In this document: one piece after another, positions 1 to 6,678 of the stretch
Position numbering within the stretch: the first letter of the stretch is position 1
Layout: each line of letters opens with the position of its first letter
DNA from: Rhizorhapis sp. SPR117
GTDB taxonomy: Bacteria > Pseudomonadota > Alphaproteobacteria > Sphingomonadales > Sphingomonadaceae
DNA: 9,233 nucleotides
NCBI RefSeq assembly: GCF_021742065.1
Contig: NZ_JAKKIE010000090.1
Location: 1-9,233 of the forward strand
Direction of reading: 5' to 3'
Notes under the pieces: generated by a model
Told to the model about the DNA's origin: nothing
Databases searched by the model: none
Seen by the model: only the letters and a program-made list of their open reading frames with translations
Translations under genes and position numbers: made by a program

Positions 1-73
1 TGAGGCTTTTTGTTCAATCCAACTGGTACAGTTTTACACCGGAATCTTGCACAATTTTACCCCGACGTTGACA
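1..73 (-). mobile_element. Terminus of an IS21-like insertion sequence (left copy, end facing inward)
   Basis: These 73 bases are the exact reverse complement of 9157-9229, and the match stops abruptly at ...GTTGACA, so the element boundary is at base 73. Read from the inside outwards the element starts TGTCAACGTC and contains two related units of about 17 bases (at 48-64 and 24-41 here), each of the form CGG-G-TAAAA-YTGT. A TG...CA terminus with several internal repeats is typical of the IS21 family; that assignment is inference because no transposase gene is in view. Only the end of the element is present and the rest lies outside the window. Confidence 0.7.
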
Positions 74-337
74 GTTGAGTTGATGCAGCGGGTGACGATC
101 CACAAATAATCGTCAGCCGCATGGAATTGGTTGAAGATCGCCATGTGGTGCGGCTTTGATGACCGAAAGATAGGGCTAAGTTAACGACTTCTAGGCGATG
201 CGGATGAAGCGTTTTCTGGCAGATACAAGGCTTGCAGGCCAAAGCGGTTGTGACCAATGTGCCTGCTTGAGGAGAAACCGAAAGCCGCTCGGGTTGCCCG
301 TCGGCGGGCGCTCAAGCCATAGGGTAGAGGAGAGACG
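74..337. other. Intergenic leader between IS end and ABM gene; possible short gene remnant
   Basis: No complete gene is supported here. Bases 79-159 on the plus strand are open (26 codons, ending ...MELVEDRHVVRL then TGA) directly after the IS boundary. This could be the 3' end of a gene cut by the IS, but it is too short to identify. The 3' part holds a possible folded leader (265-317) and the ribosome binding site of the next gene. No convincing -35/-10 pair was found. Confidence 0.3.
265..317 (+). promoter_or_regulatory. Possible three-way-junction leader RNA upstream of the ABM gene
   Basis: GCTTGAG (265-271) is a perfect 7 bp complement of CTCAAGC (311-317). Inside this closing stem lie two small hairpins: CCGA/TCGG (278-281 with 289-292) and GCCCG/CGGGC (296-300 with 305-309, tetraloop TCGG). 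The fold ends 10 bases before the AGGAG ribosome binding site at 328-332. It was found by eye with no energy calculation, so a chance fold in GC-rich DNA is possible. Confidence 0.25.
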
Positions 338-646
338 ATGTCACAGGATGCAGACTGCGGTGTAGCCGTAACATTCGAGATGGAGCTCAAAGAGCAAGCA
401 GTAGAGCCGATGATCAAGGGCTTCGCGGCAGCTCTTGAAGAAACGCGCGCCTTTCCGGGATGCCGCAGCGTAAACGCCTATCGCAGCCATGAGGATCCCA
501 ATCGCATTATCTTGCTCGAAAACTGGGACAGCGTCGAAGCCTATCAGAAATATATCGCCTGGCGCACGGAGACCGGCTCGATGGACGGAATGGTAACTGC
601 GCTAGCAAAGCCGTCGCGCCCCCAATTCTGGTCGATGGTCGCCTGA
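338..646 (+). CDS. Antibiotic biosynthesis monooxygenase (ABM)-domain protein
   Basis: A small 102-residue protein of the ABM/YgiN type, which folds as a dimeric alpha/beta ferredoxin-like barrel. Family members include cofactor-free quinol or aromatic monooxygenases, haem-degrading enzymes and proteins of unknown role. The pattern fits: a first strand near residues 8-16, a helix with E-FAAALEETRAFPGC around 29-45, a strand RSVNAYRSHEDP, then the signature strand IILLENWDS followed by EAYQKYIAWR at about 65-80. The histidine often found in that last helix is absent. The ATG at 338 has a good AGGAG five bases upstream. It is the first gene of a plus-strand set with the CMD-like and flavin oxidoreductase genes. 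A role in oxygenation of a quinol or aromatic intermediate is inference; the family call is fairly secure, the reaction is not. Confidence 0.72.
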   Translation: MSQDADCGVAVTFEMELKEQAVEPMIKGFAAALEETRAFPGCRSVNAYRSHEDPNRIILLENWDSVEAYQKYIAWRTETGSMDGMVTALAKPSRPQFWSMVA

Positions 647-730
647 CTGACTTAGCGAAGGAAGGCTGCGTGAAATTGAGCCTACTCATCCCTCACACTT
701 GGGAGACACCCGTGCTCTCCCAGACGGGCC

Positions 731-1027
731 ATGAACAACGAGTTCGAACCATTGTGGACAGACAAGTCGCTTGGTTTGCGCACGCGAAGCCTCATTACCG
801 TTGCGATATTGTGCACGCTTCGCGCCACAGACGAACTCAGCATTCATTTTCCGGCGGCGATACGAAACGGGGCTACAATCGAGGAGCTGGAGCAGCTCAT
901 CTATCAGGTGAGTGGCTATCCGTCCGTTTCAGCCAACCTGTCGCGCAAGGCATGGATTATGTCTGATGATCGATCGCCAAGCCAAGCAGATCGTGGCCGA
1001 AAGCACCTTTACAATTCTAACTATTGA
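731..1027 (+). CDS. Carboxymuconolactone decarboxylase (CMD)-like protein, probably N-terminally truncated
   Basis: The 98-residue frame carries the core of the CMD/AhpD-like family. W9-x4-L14-x2-RTRSLITVAIL matches the family's usual W-x-RxGLxRKTRSL segment, followed by TDELSIHFPAAIRNGAT with the conserved His39, then EELEQLIYQVSGYP. Family members are decarboxylases or peroxidase-like enzymes and commonly have about 125-130 residues with some 40 residues before this point, which are missing here. The frame is closed by TGA at 677-679 and the ATG at 731 has no recognisable ribosome binding site. The last 25 residues (after AWIM) look unlike the family. It may be a decayed copy or a frameshifted gene; a plus-strand reading frame in another phase overlaps the 5' part but does not resemble the family. 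It sits 84 bp after the ABM gene and 39 bp before the flavin oxidoreductase. Confidence 0.55.
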   Translation: MNNEFEPLWTDKSLGLRTRSLITVAILCTLRATDELSIHFPAAIRNGATIEELEQLIYQVSGYPSVSANLSRKAWIMSDDRSPSQADRGRKHLYNSNY

Positions 1028-1066
1028 TCTATAGGTAGATAATCGGAAGGCGAGACATGGTGTGAT

Positions 1067-2134
1067 ATGAAGCTTTTAAATTCTCCTGTTAAACTGGGCA
1101 TTAACCTCTACTACTCCGAGGCCAAAATGGCCCTGCCGATCAAGCAGATTCTGCGAGCGGAAGAGCTGGGCTATGATTCGGTATGGACTGCGGAAGCTTA
1201 CGGGTCCGACGCCCTTTCGCCGCTCGCCTACATCGGCGCCCTTACCAAGCGTTTGCGCCTGGGGACAGCGGTCTGTCAGATCGCGGCGCGGACACCTGCC
1301 AATTTCGCGATGACGATCCAGACGATCGACGCCATGGTCGGCGAAGGCCGAATGATCGCCGGCCTCGGTGTTTCGGGCCCACAGATTGTCGAAGGTTGGT
1401 ATGGCCAGCCGTGGGGTAAACCCAATTTTAAAATTCGTGACTATGTCGCGATTGTGCGAAAAATCCTCGAGCGCAAGGAGCCTGTAACCCATGATGGCAA
1501 GGAAATCGTCCTTCCCTATCGTGGTCCGGATGCAACCGGCCTCGGCAAGCCGCTCAAGAGCATTCTCCACGGCAATCCCAACATCCCGATCGTGCTTGGT
1601 ACCTTCACCGATACCAATATGCGGATGACGGGTGAAATTGCTGACGGTTGGGTTGCTGATACCAAGTGGATGCCCAATACGGCAAAGCGTTTTTCGACAC
1701 TTCTTCAGGAAGGGATCGCGCGTCGTACGGATGGCAAGACCCTCGATGATTTCCAGATCCACGGGACATTGTCCGTTCGTATCGACAGTGACGTGCGCGC
1801 CGCAATGGCGCCGTTCAAGAAGCAACTGGCGCTTTACGTCGGCGGGATGGGTGCCAAGGGCAAGAACTTCCACAACGACATGATGGTGGCCGCAGGTTAC
1901 GAGGCCGAGGCGAAGCGAATTCAGGAATTGTTCCTGGCCGGCCACAAGGAAGAAGCTGAAGCCACCGTTCCTGATGATTTCGTCGACGATCAGGCGCTGC
2001 TGGGACCGCCCGAGCGCATCCGTGAACGCTGGAGAGCATGGGAGGACACGACGTCGCTCGGTCTCAAGGGCTTGTCGCTCAACCGGCCGACCGACGACGT
2101 GGTCGAACTGATGGCGGAAATCGCAGGCGGTTGA
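1067..2134 (+). CDS. LLM-class (luciferase-like) flavin-dependent oxidoreductase
   Basis: A full-length 355-residue member of the bacterial luciferase-like TIM-barrel superfamily, closest in pattern to the Rv3520c-type group often annotated as F420-dependent. Visible landmarks are VKLGINLYY (first strand), AEELGYDSVWTAEAYGSDALSPLAY near residues 30-55, the strand RLRLGTAVCQI, then RTPANFAMTIQTID, the glycine-rich GRMIAGLGVSGPQIVEGWYG at about 95-113, and IADGWVADTKW near 190-200. Members use FMNH2 or reduced F420 to oxygenate or reduce carbonyl and ring substrates in the cytoplasm. Which cofactor is used cannot be told, as no F420 genes are in view. The ATG at 1067 is chosen because an earlier ATG at 1057 is followed at once by a stop. 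GGAAGG at 1045-1050 is rather far upstream. An intrinsic terminator follows at 2177-2216. Confidence 0.88.
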   Translation: MKLLNSPVKLGINLYYSEAKMALPIKQILRAEELGYDSVWTAEAYGSDALSPLAYIGALTKRLRLGTAVCQIAARTPANFAMTIQTIDAMVGEGRMIAGLGVSGPQIVEGWYGQPWGKPNFKIRDYVAIVRKILERKEPVTHDGKEIVLPYRGPDATGLGKPLKSILHGNPNIPIVLGTFTDTNMRMTGEIADGWVADTKWMPNTAKRFSTLLQEGIARRTDGKTLDDFQIHGTLSVRIDSDVRAAMAPFKKQLALYVGGMGAKGKNFHNDMMVAAGYEAEAKRIQELFLAGHKEEAEATVPDDFVDDQALLGPPERIRERWRAWEDTTSLGLKGLSLNRPTDDVVELMAEIAGG

Positions 2135-2176
2135 CCCTGCGGTTCTGCGCGGCATCTTACTTTACTTCGGATTTTT

Positions 2177-2216
2177 GGGCGGAGCTCGGTGTTTTCGGGG
2201 TTCCGCCCTTTCTTTT
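2177..2216 (+). terminator. Intrinsic terminator after the flavin oxidoreductase gene
   Basis: GGGCGGA (2177-2183) pairs perfectly with TCCGCCC (2202-2208), with a further inner pairing of CTCG with CGGG. The T-rich run TTTCTTTT follows immediately. It lies 43 bp after the stop codon and closes the first plus-strand gene set. Confidence 0.75.
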
Positions 2217-2360
2217 GGTCAGCTCTCGATGAGGGGCGCGGTTCGCACGAGTGATGAATCGCGGATGGCAGTTTGGCAGCGTCGCTCAATGCTACCTGTT
2301 CTTTTCTAAGTTCGAAGTGATGTGCGATTGATTCCAGCCGCGCCAGTTTGTCCTCAAGGC

Positions 2361-2389
2361 AAGACAGACACGTTCCCATTATATAGAAT
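2361..2389 (+). promoter_or_regulatory. Possible sigma-70-type promoter
   Basis: AAGACA (2361-2366) and TAGAAT (2384-2389) are separated by 17 bases and match the -35 and -10 consensus at 4 and 5 of 6 positions. It would give a leader of about 200 bases before the CoA-transferase start, containing the 12 bp palindrome. Such matches occur by chance, so the call is weak. Confidence 0.25.
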
Positions 2390-2482
2390 CATGCTGTATC
2401 GGGCGACATCACAGAGATCGAACCTGCTTTTTGTCTTCCGGCCCCCGCTCGATACGCGCTGCGTCAAATGGAGCCAGATATT

Positions 2483-2494
2483 CTGACGCGTCAG
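2483..2494. promoter_or_regulatory. Perfect 12 bp palindrome, candidate operator
   Basis: CTGACGCGTCAG is a perfect palindrome located 103 bp upstream of the CoA-transferase start and downstream of the possible promoter. A partly similar half-site, GCGTCAAATG, lies just before it at 2461-2470. Dimeric repressors of the TetR, GntR or MarR type bind such sites; no regulator gene is in the window. Confidence 0.3.
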
Positions 2495-2597
2495 CTAAGA
2501 ATTTCAGTGGTTGCGGACCAACATGGTTGATCGCGGGCGATGCCTGATCCATCGTGATTTTTCTTGAATATGGGCCTGCTTGGGATTGGAGTGGAAA

Positions 2598-3992
2598 ATG
2601 ACGACTGCGCTAAAGGGCCTGAAAATTTTGGATTTGTCCGACGCCCGGACAGGTGCTCAGGTAAGTCAGTTTTTTGCCGACTTTGGCGCTGATGTGATCC
2701 AGATCGAAAGGCCGGGCGGCGCAGGTCTTCGTTCAGCCGCCGCCTGGCCTTTATGGGGTCGGGGCAAACGCTCGGTTCAACTCGATCTTAAAGCTTCAGA
2801 TGATGTGCAACTGTTCCTGGGTCTGGTGGACGATGCCGACGTAGTGATTGACAGTTTCCGCCCGGGCGTGACCGATCGGCTCGGGATTGGATATGAGCGG
2901 TTGGTGGAACGCAACGCCGGTCTGATCTATGTCTCCATCACCGGCTTTGGTAGCGGCAACCCCTTGTCGCATCTTCCGGGGTATGAAGGCATTGTCGCCG
3001 CGCGGTTGGGGATGTACTGGAGCCTCGAAGGGCTCGCCGATCGCAAGGGGCCGTGCTTCTGTGCCACCGATTACGCATGCTTCGCCGCAAGTCAGCTGGC
3101 CATCCAGGGGACTATTGCCGCGCTTACCGAGCGCGAGGATAGCGGCGTAGGTCAAAAGGTCGAAGTCAATATGGGCAAGGCCCTTTCGATCTACGACATT
3201 TTCGGCATTCCGATGTGGACGCTCGCGCAGCGTTTCGCTGGTGGGATGGTACAGACGCCGCGAATGGTCGACAACGTGCCGACCGGCGGTATCTCGTTCC
3301 TCTTGCTGATCGCGCTTACGAAAGATGGACGCTGGCTGCAATTCTCCCAGAGCGCCAATCATCTATTCAAGGCCATGATGAAGATGTTCGGTCTTTCCTG
3401 GATGTTCGACGATCCGGAGTGGTCAACCGCGCCAGAGTTCGAAGACATCGACAAGCGGATCGCCTTTTGGGAAATTCTGCTCAACAAGGTACGTGAAAAG
3501 ACGGTCGACGAATGGATGGCCGAGTTCGAAAAGGATCCCAACGTATGGGGCGAGGTATTCCGCAAGGATAGCGAGTTGCTTCACCATCCGCAGATGATCT
3601 GGAACAAGATGGTCATCGAGTTGCAGGATGAGGAGCGAGGACTTGTGCGCCTACCCGGACCGCTGGCCCATTTTTCTGCCACGCCCGCAGAGGTTCGGCG
3701 GCCTGCACCGCGTCTTGGTGAGTTCGACGCTGACATTCGGGCGCAGGCGGGCGAGGTCGCGACAGAGCGCAAACGCACCTCGGTTCGCCAAGACCCGTCC
3801 AGCAAGGCCCCTTTCGAAGGACTGACTATTGTCGAGCTTTCCAGCTTTTATGCGGCGCCCTATGGTGCGACGCTACTTGGCGAACTTGGCGCTCGTGTGA
3901 TCAAGCTGGAAGAGCTGACCGGCGACGCTATGCGCAACATGCTTCCGTTCCCCGAAGCGGGGGCAATGAAATGCATGTATGGCAAAGAGTAG
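2598..3992 (+). CDS. Class III (CaiB/BaiF) CoA-transferase, N-terminal domain of an amber-interrupted fusion
   Basis: This 464-residue frame has one complete family III CoA-transferase domain (about residues 5-380) plus the first 59 residues of a second. Such enzymes move CoA between a carboxylate and an acyl-CoA in the cytoplasm; alpha-methylacyl-CoA racemases belong to the same fold. Visible features are LKGLKILDLSD at the start, FADFGADVIQIERPGG near 26-41, GRGKRSVQLDLK at 54-65, the ADVVIDSFRPG motif near 80-90, LIYVSITGFG at 109-118 and ATDYACFAAS with Asp158 as the likely catalytic aspartate. ATG 2598 is preferred over an in-frame TTG at 2580 because GGAG lies six bases before it and the domain starts there. 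At residue 406 a second domain begins (FEGLTIVELSSFY) but TAG at 3990-3992 stops it. The same frame continues to 5048. Confidence 0.82.
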   Translation: MTTALKGLKILDLSDARTGAQVSQFFADFGADVIQIERPGGAGLRSAAAWPLWGRGKRSVQLDLKASDDVQLFLGLVDDADVVIDSFRPGVTDRLGIGYERLVERNAGLIYVSITGFGSGNPLSHLPGYEGIVAARLGMYWSLEGLADRKGPCFCATDYACFAASQLAIQGTIAALTEREDSGVGQKVEVNMGKALSIYDIFGIPMWTLAQRFAGGMVQTPRMVDNVPTGGISFLLLIALTKDGRWLQFSQSANHLFKAMMKMFGLSWMFDDPEWSTAPEFEDIDKRIAFWEILLNKVREKTVDEWMAEFEKDPNVWGEVFRKDSELLHHPQMIWNKMVIELQDEERGLVRLPGPLAHFSATPAEVRRPAPRLGEFDADIRAQAGEVATERKRTSVRQDPSSKAPFEGLTIVELSSFYAAPYGATLLGELGARVIKLEELTGDAMRNMLPFPEAGAMKCMYGKE

Positions 3993-4034
3993 GTCGCGGT
4001 CGATCTGAGGACGCCCGAAGGACACGAGATTGCG

Positions 4035-5048
4035 ATGCGCGTGATCGACAAGGCCGATATCGTCCTTTGCTCGTTTCGCGAAGGATCGGCCGAGCGCCTT
4101 CGGCTGGACGCCAAGACCCTTCGAGAGCGCAACCCCAACCTTATTTACATGAATGCGCCCGGCTACGGCATCAACGGGCCTTACGCGCGCCGTCCGGCAT
4201 TCGCACCGACGATTGGTGCCGCGTCTGGCCTTGCGTGGCGGAATGCAGGCGGAAACACGCCGGAAGGCGATCTTTCCATTCGGGAAATCCGCGATTCGGC
4301 CGCGCGTCTGGCCACGGCGGCGATGGGGGTCGGCAACGCAGACGGTTTGGCGGCGATTACTGTCGCAAGCGCAATGGCCCTTGCAATTCTCGTCCGAAAA
4401 CGGGGCGGTAGCGGGCAGGAGTTGCTTACATCGATGTTGTCGAGCGCGGCACACGGTCTTTCGGATATCGCGATCGAATATGAGGGACGGCCAGCGCCGG
4501 CATGCGTCGATGAGGAAATTTATGGCTTCGATGCGCTCTACTGCCTGTATGCCGCGCTGGATGGGGAATTTATCTTCCTGGCTATCAAGCACGAACACGA
4601 GTGGAGCAAGCTCATGACGCTGTTGCCCGGCGGCGAAGCGCTAGCGGCGGATTCGCGTTTTTCCAGCGATGAATCGAGGCGCCGCAACGCCAACGACCTT
4701 ATTGAAGCGCTGTCTGCGATCTTTTCCACCAGGGCAGCGCAGGAATGGGAAGATCTTATCGCATCTGAAGCTTTGGGCTGCGTCGTGGCGGCGCGAGGAC
4801 CGCTTGAGTCGAACTATTGTGAAGAAAACAAGCTCGGCAGGCAGCTGGAATGGATGACTTCGGTCATGCATCCGATCCTCGACGAAGTGCCCCGACTCAA
4901 GCCACTCGTCGAATTTTCGCGATCGGGAACTGTGGCTGCTGGTGCTGGACTTTGCGGTCAGGAAACCGAATCTGTTTTGACAGAGCTGGGCTACACCGAG
5001 CAGCAAATTGGCGACTTTGCCGACAAGGGCGTTATCATGATCAATTGA
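4035..5048 (+). CDS. Class III CoA-transferase, C-terminal part of the second domain downstream of the amber codon
   Basis: This stretch lies in the same reading frame as the preceding CoA-transferase and continues its second domain after the TAG. From 3993 the sequence reads VAVDLRTPEG, the family's conserved strand that normally follows GK-x-S, so the true product begins upstream. If translated alone, the first ATG is 4035 (337 residues), with GAAGGA 12 bases upstream. Landmarks are ADIVLCSFREGSAERLRLD, LIYMNAPGYGINGPYARRPAF, NADGLAAI with the aspartate at fused-frame position 582 as the catalytic candidate, and RGGSGQELLTSML. A product starting at 4035 would miss the first nucleotide-fold strands, so it is unlikely to be active by itself. 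It ends at 5048, facing the thiolase gene. Confidence 0.65.
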   Translation: MRVIDKADIVLCSFREGSAERLRLDAKTLRERNPNLIYMNAPGYGINGPYARRPAFAPTIGAASGLAWRNAGGNTPEGDLSIREIRDSAARLATAAMGVGNADGLAAITVASAMALAILVRKRGGSGQELLTSMLSSAAHGLSDIAIEYEGRPAPACVDEEIYGFDALYCLYAALDGEFIFLAIKHEHEWSKLMTLLPGGEALAADSRFSSDESRRRNANDLIEALSAIFSTRAAQEWEDLIASEALGCVVAARGPLESNYCEENKLGRQLEWMTSVMHPILDEVPRLKPLVEFSRSGTVAAGAGLCGQETESVLTELGYTEQQIGDFADKGVIMIN

Positions 5049-5125
5049 GGAATTGTGCCGTCTTGCAGCGCGAGTGTTAGCGGTGCATGGCGGCTGGTCA
5101 GCCCGACCAATTCGGGCAGCAATTC

Positions 5126-5167
5126 TCACTGGCCGGGGAGCACCTATGGCGGCTCCCCGGCCAGTGA
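5126..5167. terminator. Long perfect hairpin between convergent genes, likely bidirectional terminator
   Basis: TCACTGGCCGGGGAGC (5126-5141) is perfectly complementary to 5152-5167, giving a 16 bp GC-rich stem with a 10-base loop. It lies 6 bp from the thiolase stop and 77 bp after the CoA-transferase stop, where the two genes converge. There is no T-run on either side, so it may act as an RNA 3'-end stabiliser or in a factor-dependent way. A smaller hairpin, GCCCGA/TCGGGC, lies next to it at 5101-5117. Confidence 0.6.
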
Positions 5168-5172
5168 TTGTA

Positions 5173-6438
5173 TCAGTCGACGAAGTCGTCGACGCGTTCG
5201 ATAATGATGGCGGGAGCCATGCCGCCGGCTGCACACATGGTGACAAGGCCGTATCTGCCGCCCGTGCGCTCAAGCTCGTCCAGAACGGTTCCTATCAGGA
5301 TCGCCCCGGTTGCGCCCACGGGATGGCCCAGCGCGATCGAGTCACCGTTCACATTGACCCTGGCGCGATCAAGACCCAGGTCGCGGATGAATTTTTCGAC
5401 TACAACGGCGAAGGCCTCGTTGATCTCCCATAAGTCGATGTCCGAGATCGCCAGGCCGGCCTTTTCCAGTACCTTTCGTGCAGCAGGAACGGGCGCGTTC
5501 AGCATGAGCGTGGCGTCATCGCCGACATTGGCGGTGGCGACGATGCGCGCGCGCGGCCTGAGGCCATGTTCCTTCGCATAAGCGCGGGAAGCCAGAAGTA
5601 CAGCCGCCGCACCATCGACCACGCCCGAGCTGTTCCCGGCATGATGGACAGGCGTGATCGTTACATCCGGATATTTGCGTGTGATGATCTGGCTGAATGT
5701 CGTACCCTCGGCGTCCGCCGGCATCTCCGCTATCGCGGCGAAAGCGGGTTTGAGCTGCCCCAAACTTTCGAGTGTCGTCTGAGGCCGCGGAAACTCTTCC
5801 TTATCGAGAATGACATTTCCGTCATCGTCCAGCACGGGAACAGTGCTCTTGTCGAACCGACCCTCTGCGATAGCGACTGCGGCTCGCTGTTGGCTCTCAT
5901 AACCGATCCTGTCCAGTGCGTCGCGATCGATGCCTTCGAGGCTCGCGATGGCGTCAGCGCAAACGCCCTGGTTGGACTGCGGGTGTTTAGCCTGCAGGCG
6001 GGAGTTACCAGCACCGAGTGGCAGGAAGGTGCCTGAATCCATCTCGCGCTGTGCGACCTGTGCCTGAAGGCTCATCATGTCGGTGCCGCCGGCAACGATG
6101 AGATCTTCCATACCCGTCATTATTTGGGCAGCCCCCAGGCTGACCGAAGTGATTGCGCCGCCGCATGCACGGTCCAGGGTCAGGCCGGACGCCTTGGGGC
6201 TGTATCCGGCGTCCAACGCAGCAAGCCGCCCCATGTTGCCGCCCTGCGTTTCCTTCTGGACACTGACCGACCAGATCACGTCATCGATGTCTGCCGTGTT
6301 AAGCTTGTTACGCTCGGCAATCGCCTTGAGAACGGTGGCGGCGAGGTGCTGTGGATGGAGATGCGCAAGGGCACCCTTACCAACCTTGCCGATCGCACGC
6401 GGGGTTCGTACAGCATCGATAATATAAGCTTCAGTCAT
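5173..6438 (-). CDS. Acetyl-CoA acetyltransferase / 3-ketoacyl-CoA thiolase family protein
   Basis: A full-length 421-residue thiolase that would cleave a 3-ketoacyl-CoA with free CoA, or condense two acyl-CoAs, in the cytoplasm. It starts AYIIDAVRTPRA, a typical thiolase N-terminus. The nucleophilic cysteine is Cys92 in LDRACGGAITS, the NEAF motif is at 340-343, His372 is in the ALGHPVGATGA motif and the second catalytic cysteine is Cys402 in TMCAAGGMAPA. The start at 6438 is chosen for a strong GAGGAGG just upstream; an in-frame upstream extension to 6489 lacks one. Divergent from the crotonase gene and convergent with the CoA-transferase frame, it fits the last step of a beta-oxidation-like pathway. 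Whether it acts on steroid, terpenoid, aromatic-derived or linear chains cannot be told from sequence alone. Confidence 0.93.
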   Translation of the reverse strand: MTEAYIIDAVRTPRAIGKVGKGALAHLHPQHLAATVLKAIAERNKLNTADIDDVIWSVSVQKETQGGNMGRLAALDAGYSPKASGLTLDRACGGAITSVSLGAAQIMTGMEDLIVAGGTDMMSLQAQVAQREMDSGTFLPLGAGNSRLQAKHPQSNQGVCADAIASLEGIDRDALDRIGYESQQRAAVAIAEGRFDKSTVPVLDDDGNVILDKEEFPRPQTTLESLGQLKPAFAAIAEMPADAEGTTFSQIITRKYPDVTITPVHHAGNSSGVVDGAAAVLLASRAYAKEHGLRPRARIVATANVGDDATLMLNAPVPAARKVLEKAGLAISDIDLWEINEAFAVVVEKFIRDLGLDRARVNVNGDSIALGHPVGATGAILIGTVLDELERTGGRYGLVTMCAAGGMAPAIIIERVDDFVD

Positions 6439-6678
6439 ATGTGCCTCCTCGACAAGAAATCCGGGAACGCCTACTTCGGAATAGGCCACTCGTTAGCGGA
6501 TGAGGTGGATCACGCAACAAAATTTTCAATAGCGCGGGCGCACGGACCTGTGCCATAAACTGTGGTGATCGCGGTAGATAAGTTATGGAGCGATACCGTC
6601 GGAAACTTTCCGGCTTCAACTCATAGTGCGTTTCGAACGCCGGTCAAAACTGTCAGAGCGTGTGCGGGGTAAAATATA
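6439..6678. promoter_or_regulatory. Divergent intergenic region between thiolase and crotonase genes
   Basis: These 240 bp must hold the start signals for both divergent transcripts. The thiolase ribosome binding site (GAGGAGG on the minus strand) is at 6441-6450. A 13-base inverted repeat, CGGAAA-c-TTTCCG, is at 6600-6612, about 67 bp before the crotonase start, and could be an operator. No -35/-10 pair is good enough to call on either strand. TAAAAT at 6670-6675 lies too close to the GTG start for an ordinary leader. Confidence 0.35.

Larger units (their letters stand above)
2217..2597. other. Intergenic region of about 380 bp with no supported gene
   Basis: No recognisable gene. A minus-strand open stretch starting at 2379 (MGTCLSCLEDKLARLES...) runs through the terminator into the 3' end of the flavin gene. 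Its first 54 codons do not overlap another gene, but they match no family I know and have no clear ribosome binding site. The right half carries a possible promoter at 2361-2389 and the palindrome at 2483-2494, which makes it the probable control region of the CoA-transferase frame. Confidence 0.4.
2598..5048 (+). pseudogene. Two-domain CaiB-type CoA-transferase frame (816 codons) with one in-frame TAG
   Basis: The entire frame from 2598 to 5048 is open except for TAG at codon 465. Family homology runs straight across it (CMYGKE, stop, VAVDLRTPEG). Tandem fused class III CoA-transferases of about 800 residues are known in actinobacteria and proteobacteria. The family usually has serine at the interrupted position, so a single change from TCG to TAG would explain it. 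No other decay is visible, which suggests a recent nonsense mutation, a sequencing error or functional readthrough. This entry records the probable ancestral gene; the two parts are listed separately. Confidence 0.6.

Noticed and set aside
670..966. Plus-strand frame of 98 codons overlapping the CMD-like gene
   Set aside because: It is in a different phase, and the CMD family pattern is in the 731-1027 frame.
1076..2155. Long minus-strand open frame of 359 codons opposite the flavin oxidoreductase gene
   Set aside because: It is the antisense shadow of a well-recognised gene in GC-rich DNA and its residues resemble no family.
1990..2379. Minus-strand frame of 129 codons starting MGTCLSCLEDK
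   Set aside because: It crosses the terminator and the 3' end of the flavin gene, has no clear ribosome binding site and no recognisable domain; only its first 54 codons are free of overlap.
3873..4598. Minus-strand frame of 241 codons over the CoA-transferase
   Set aside because: It lies wholly antisense to conserved CoA-transferase sequence and shows no family pattern.
5176..5193. Inverted repeat GTCGACG-AAGT-CGTCGAC
   Set aside because: It lies within the last thiolase codons and is explained by the Val-Asp-Asp-Phe-Val-Asp codons.
6670..6675. TAAAAT as -10 box for the crotonase gene
   Set aside because: It is only four bases from the GTG start and has no matching -35 element at the right distance.
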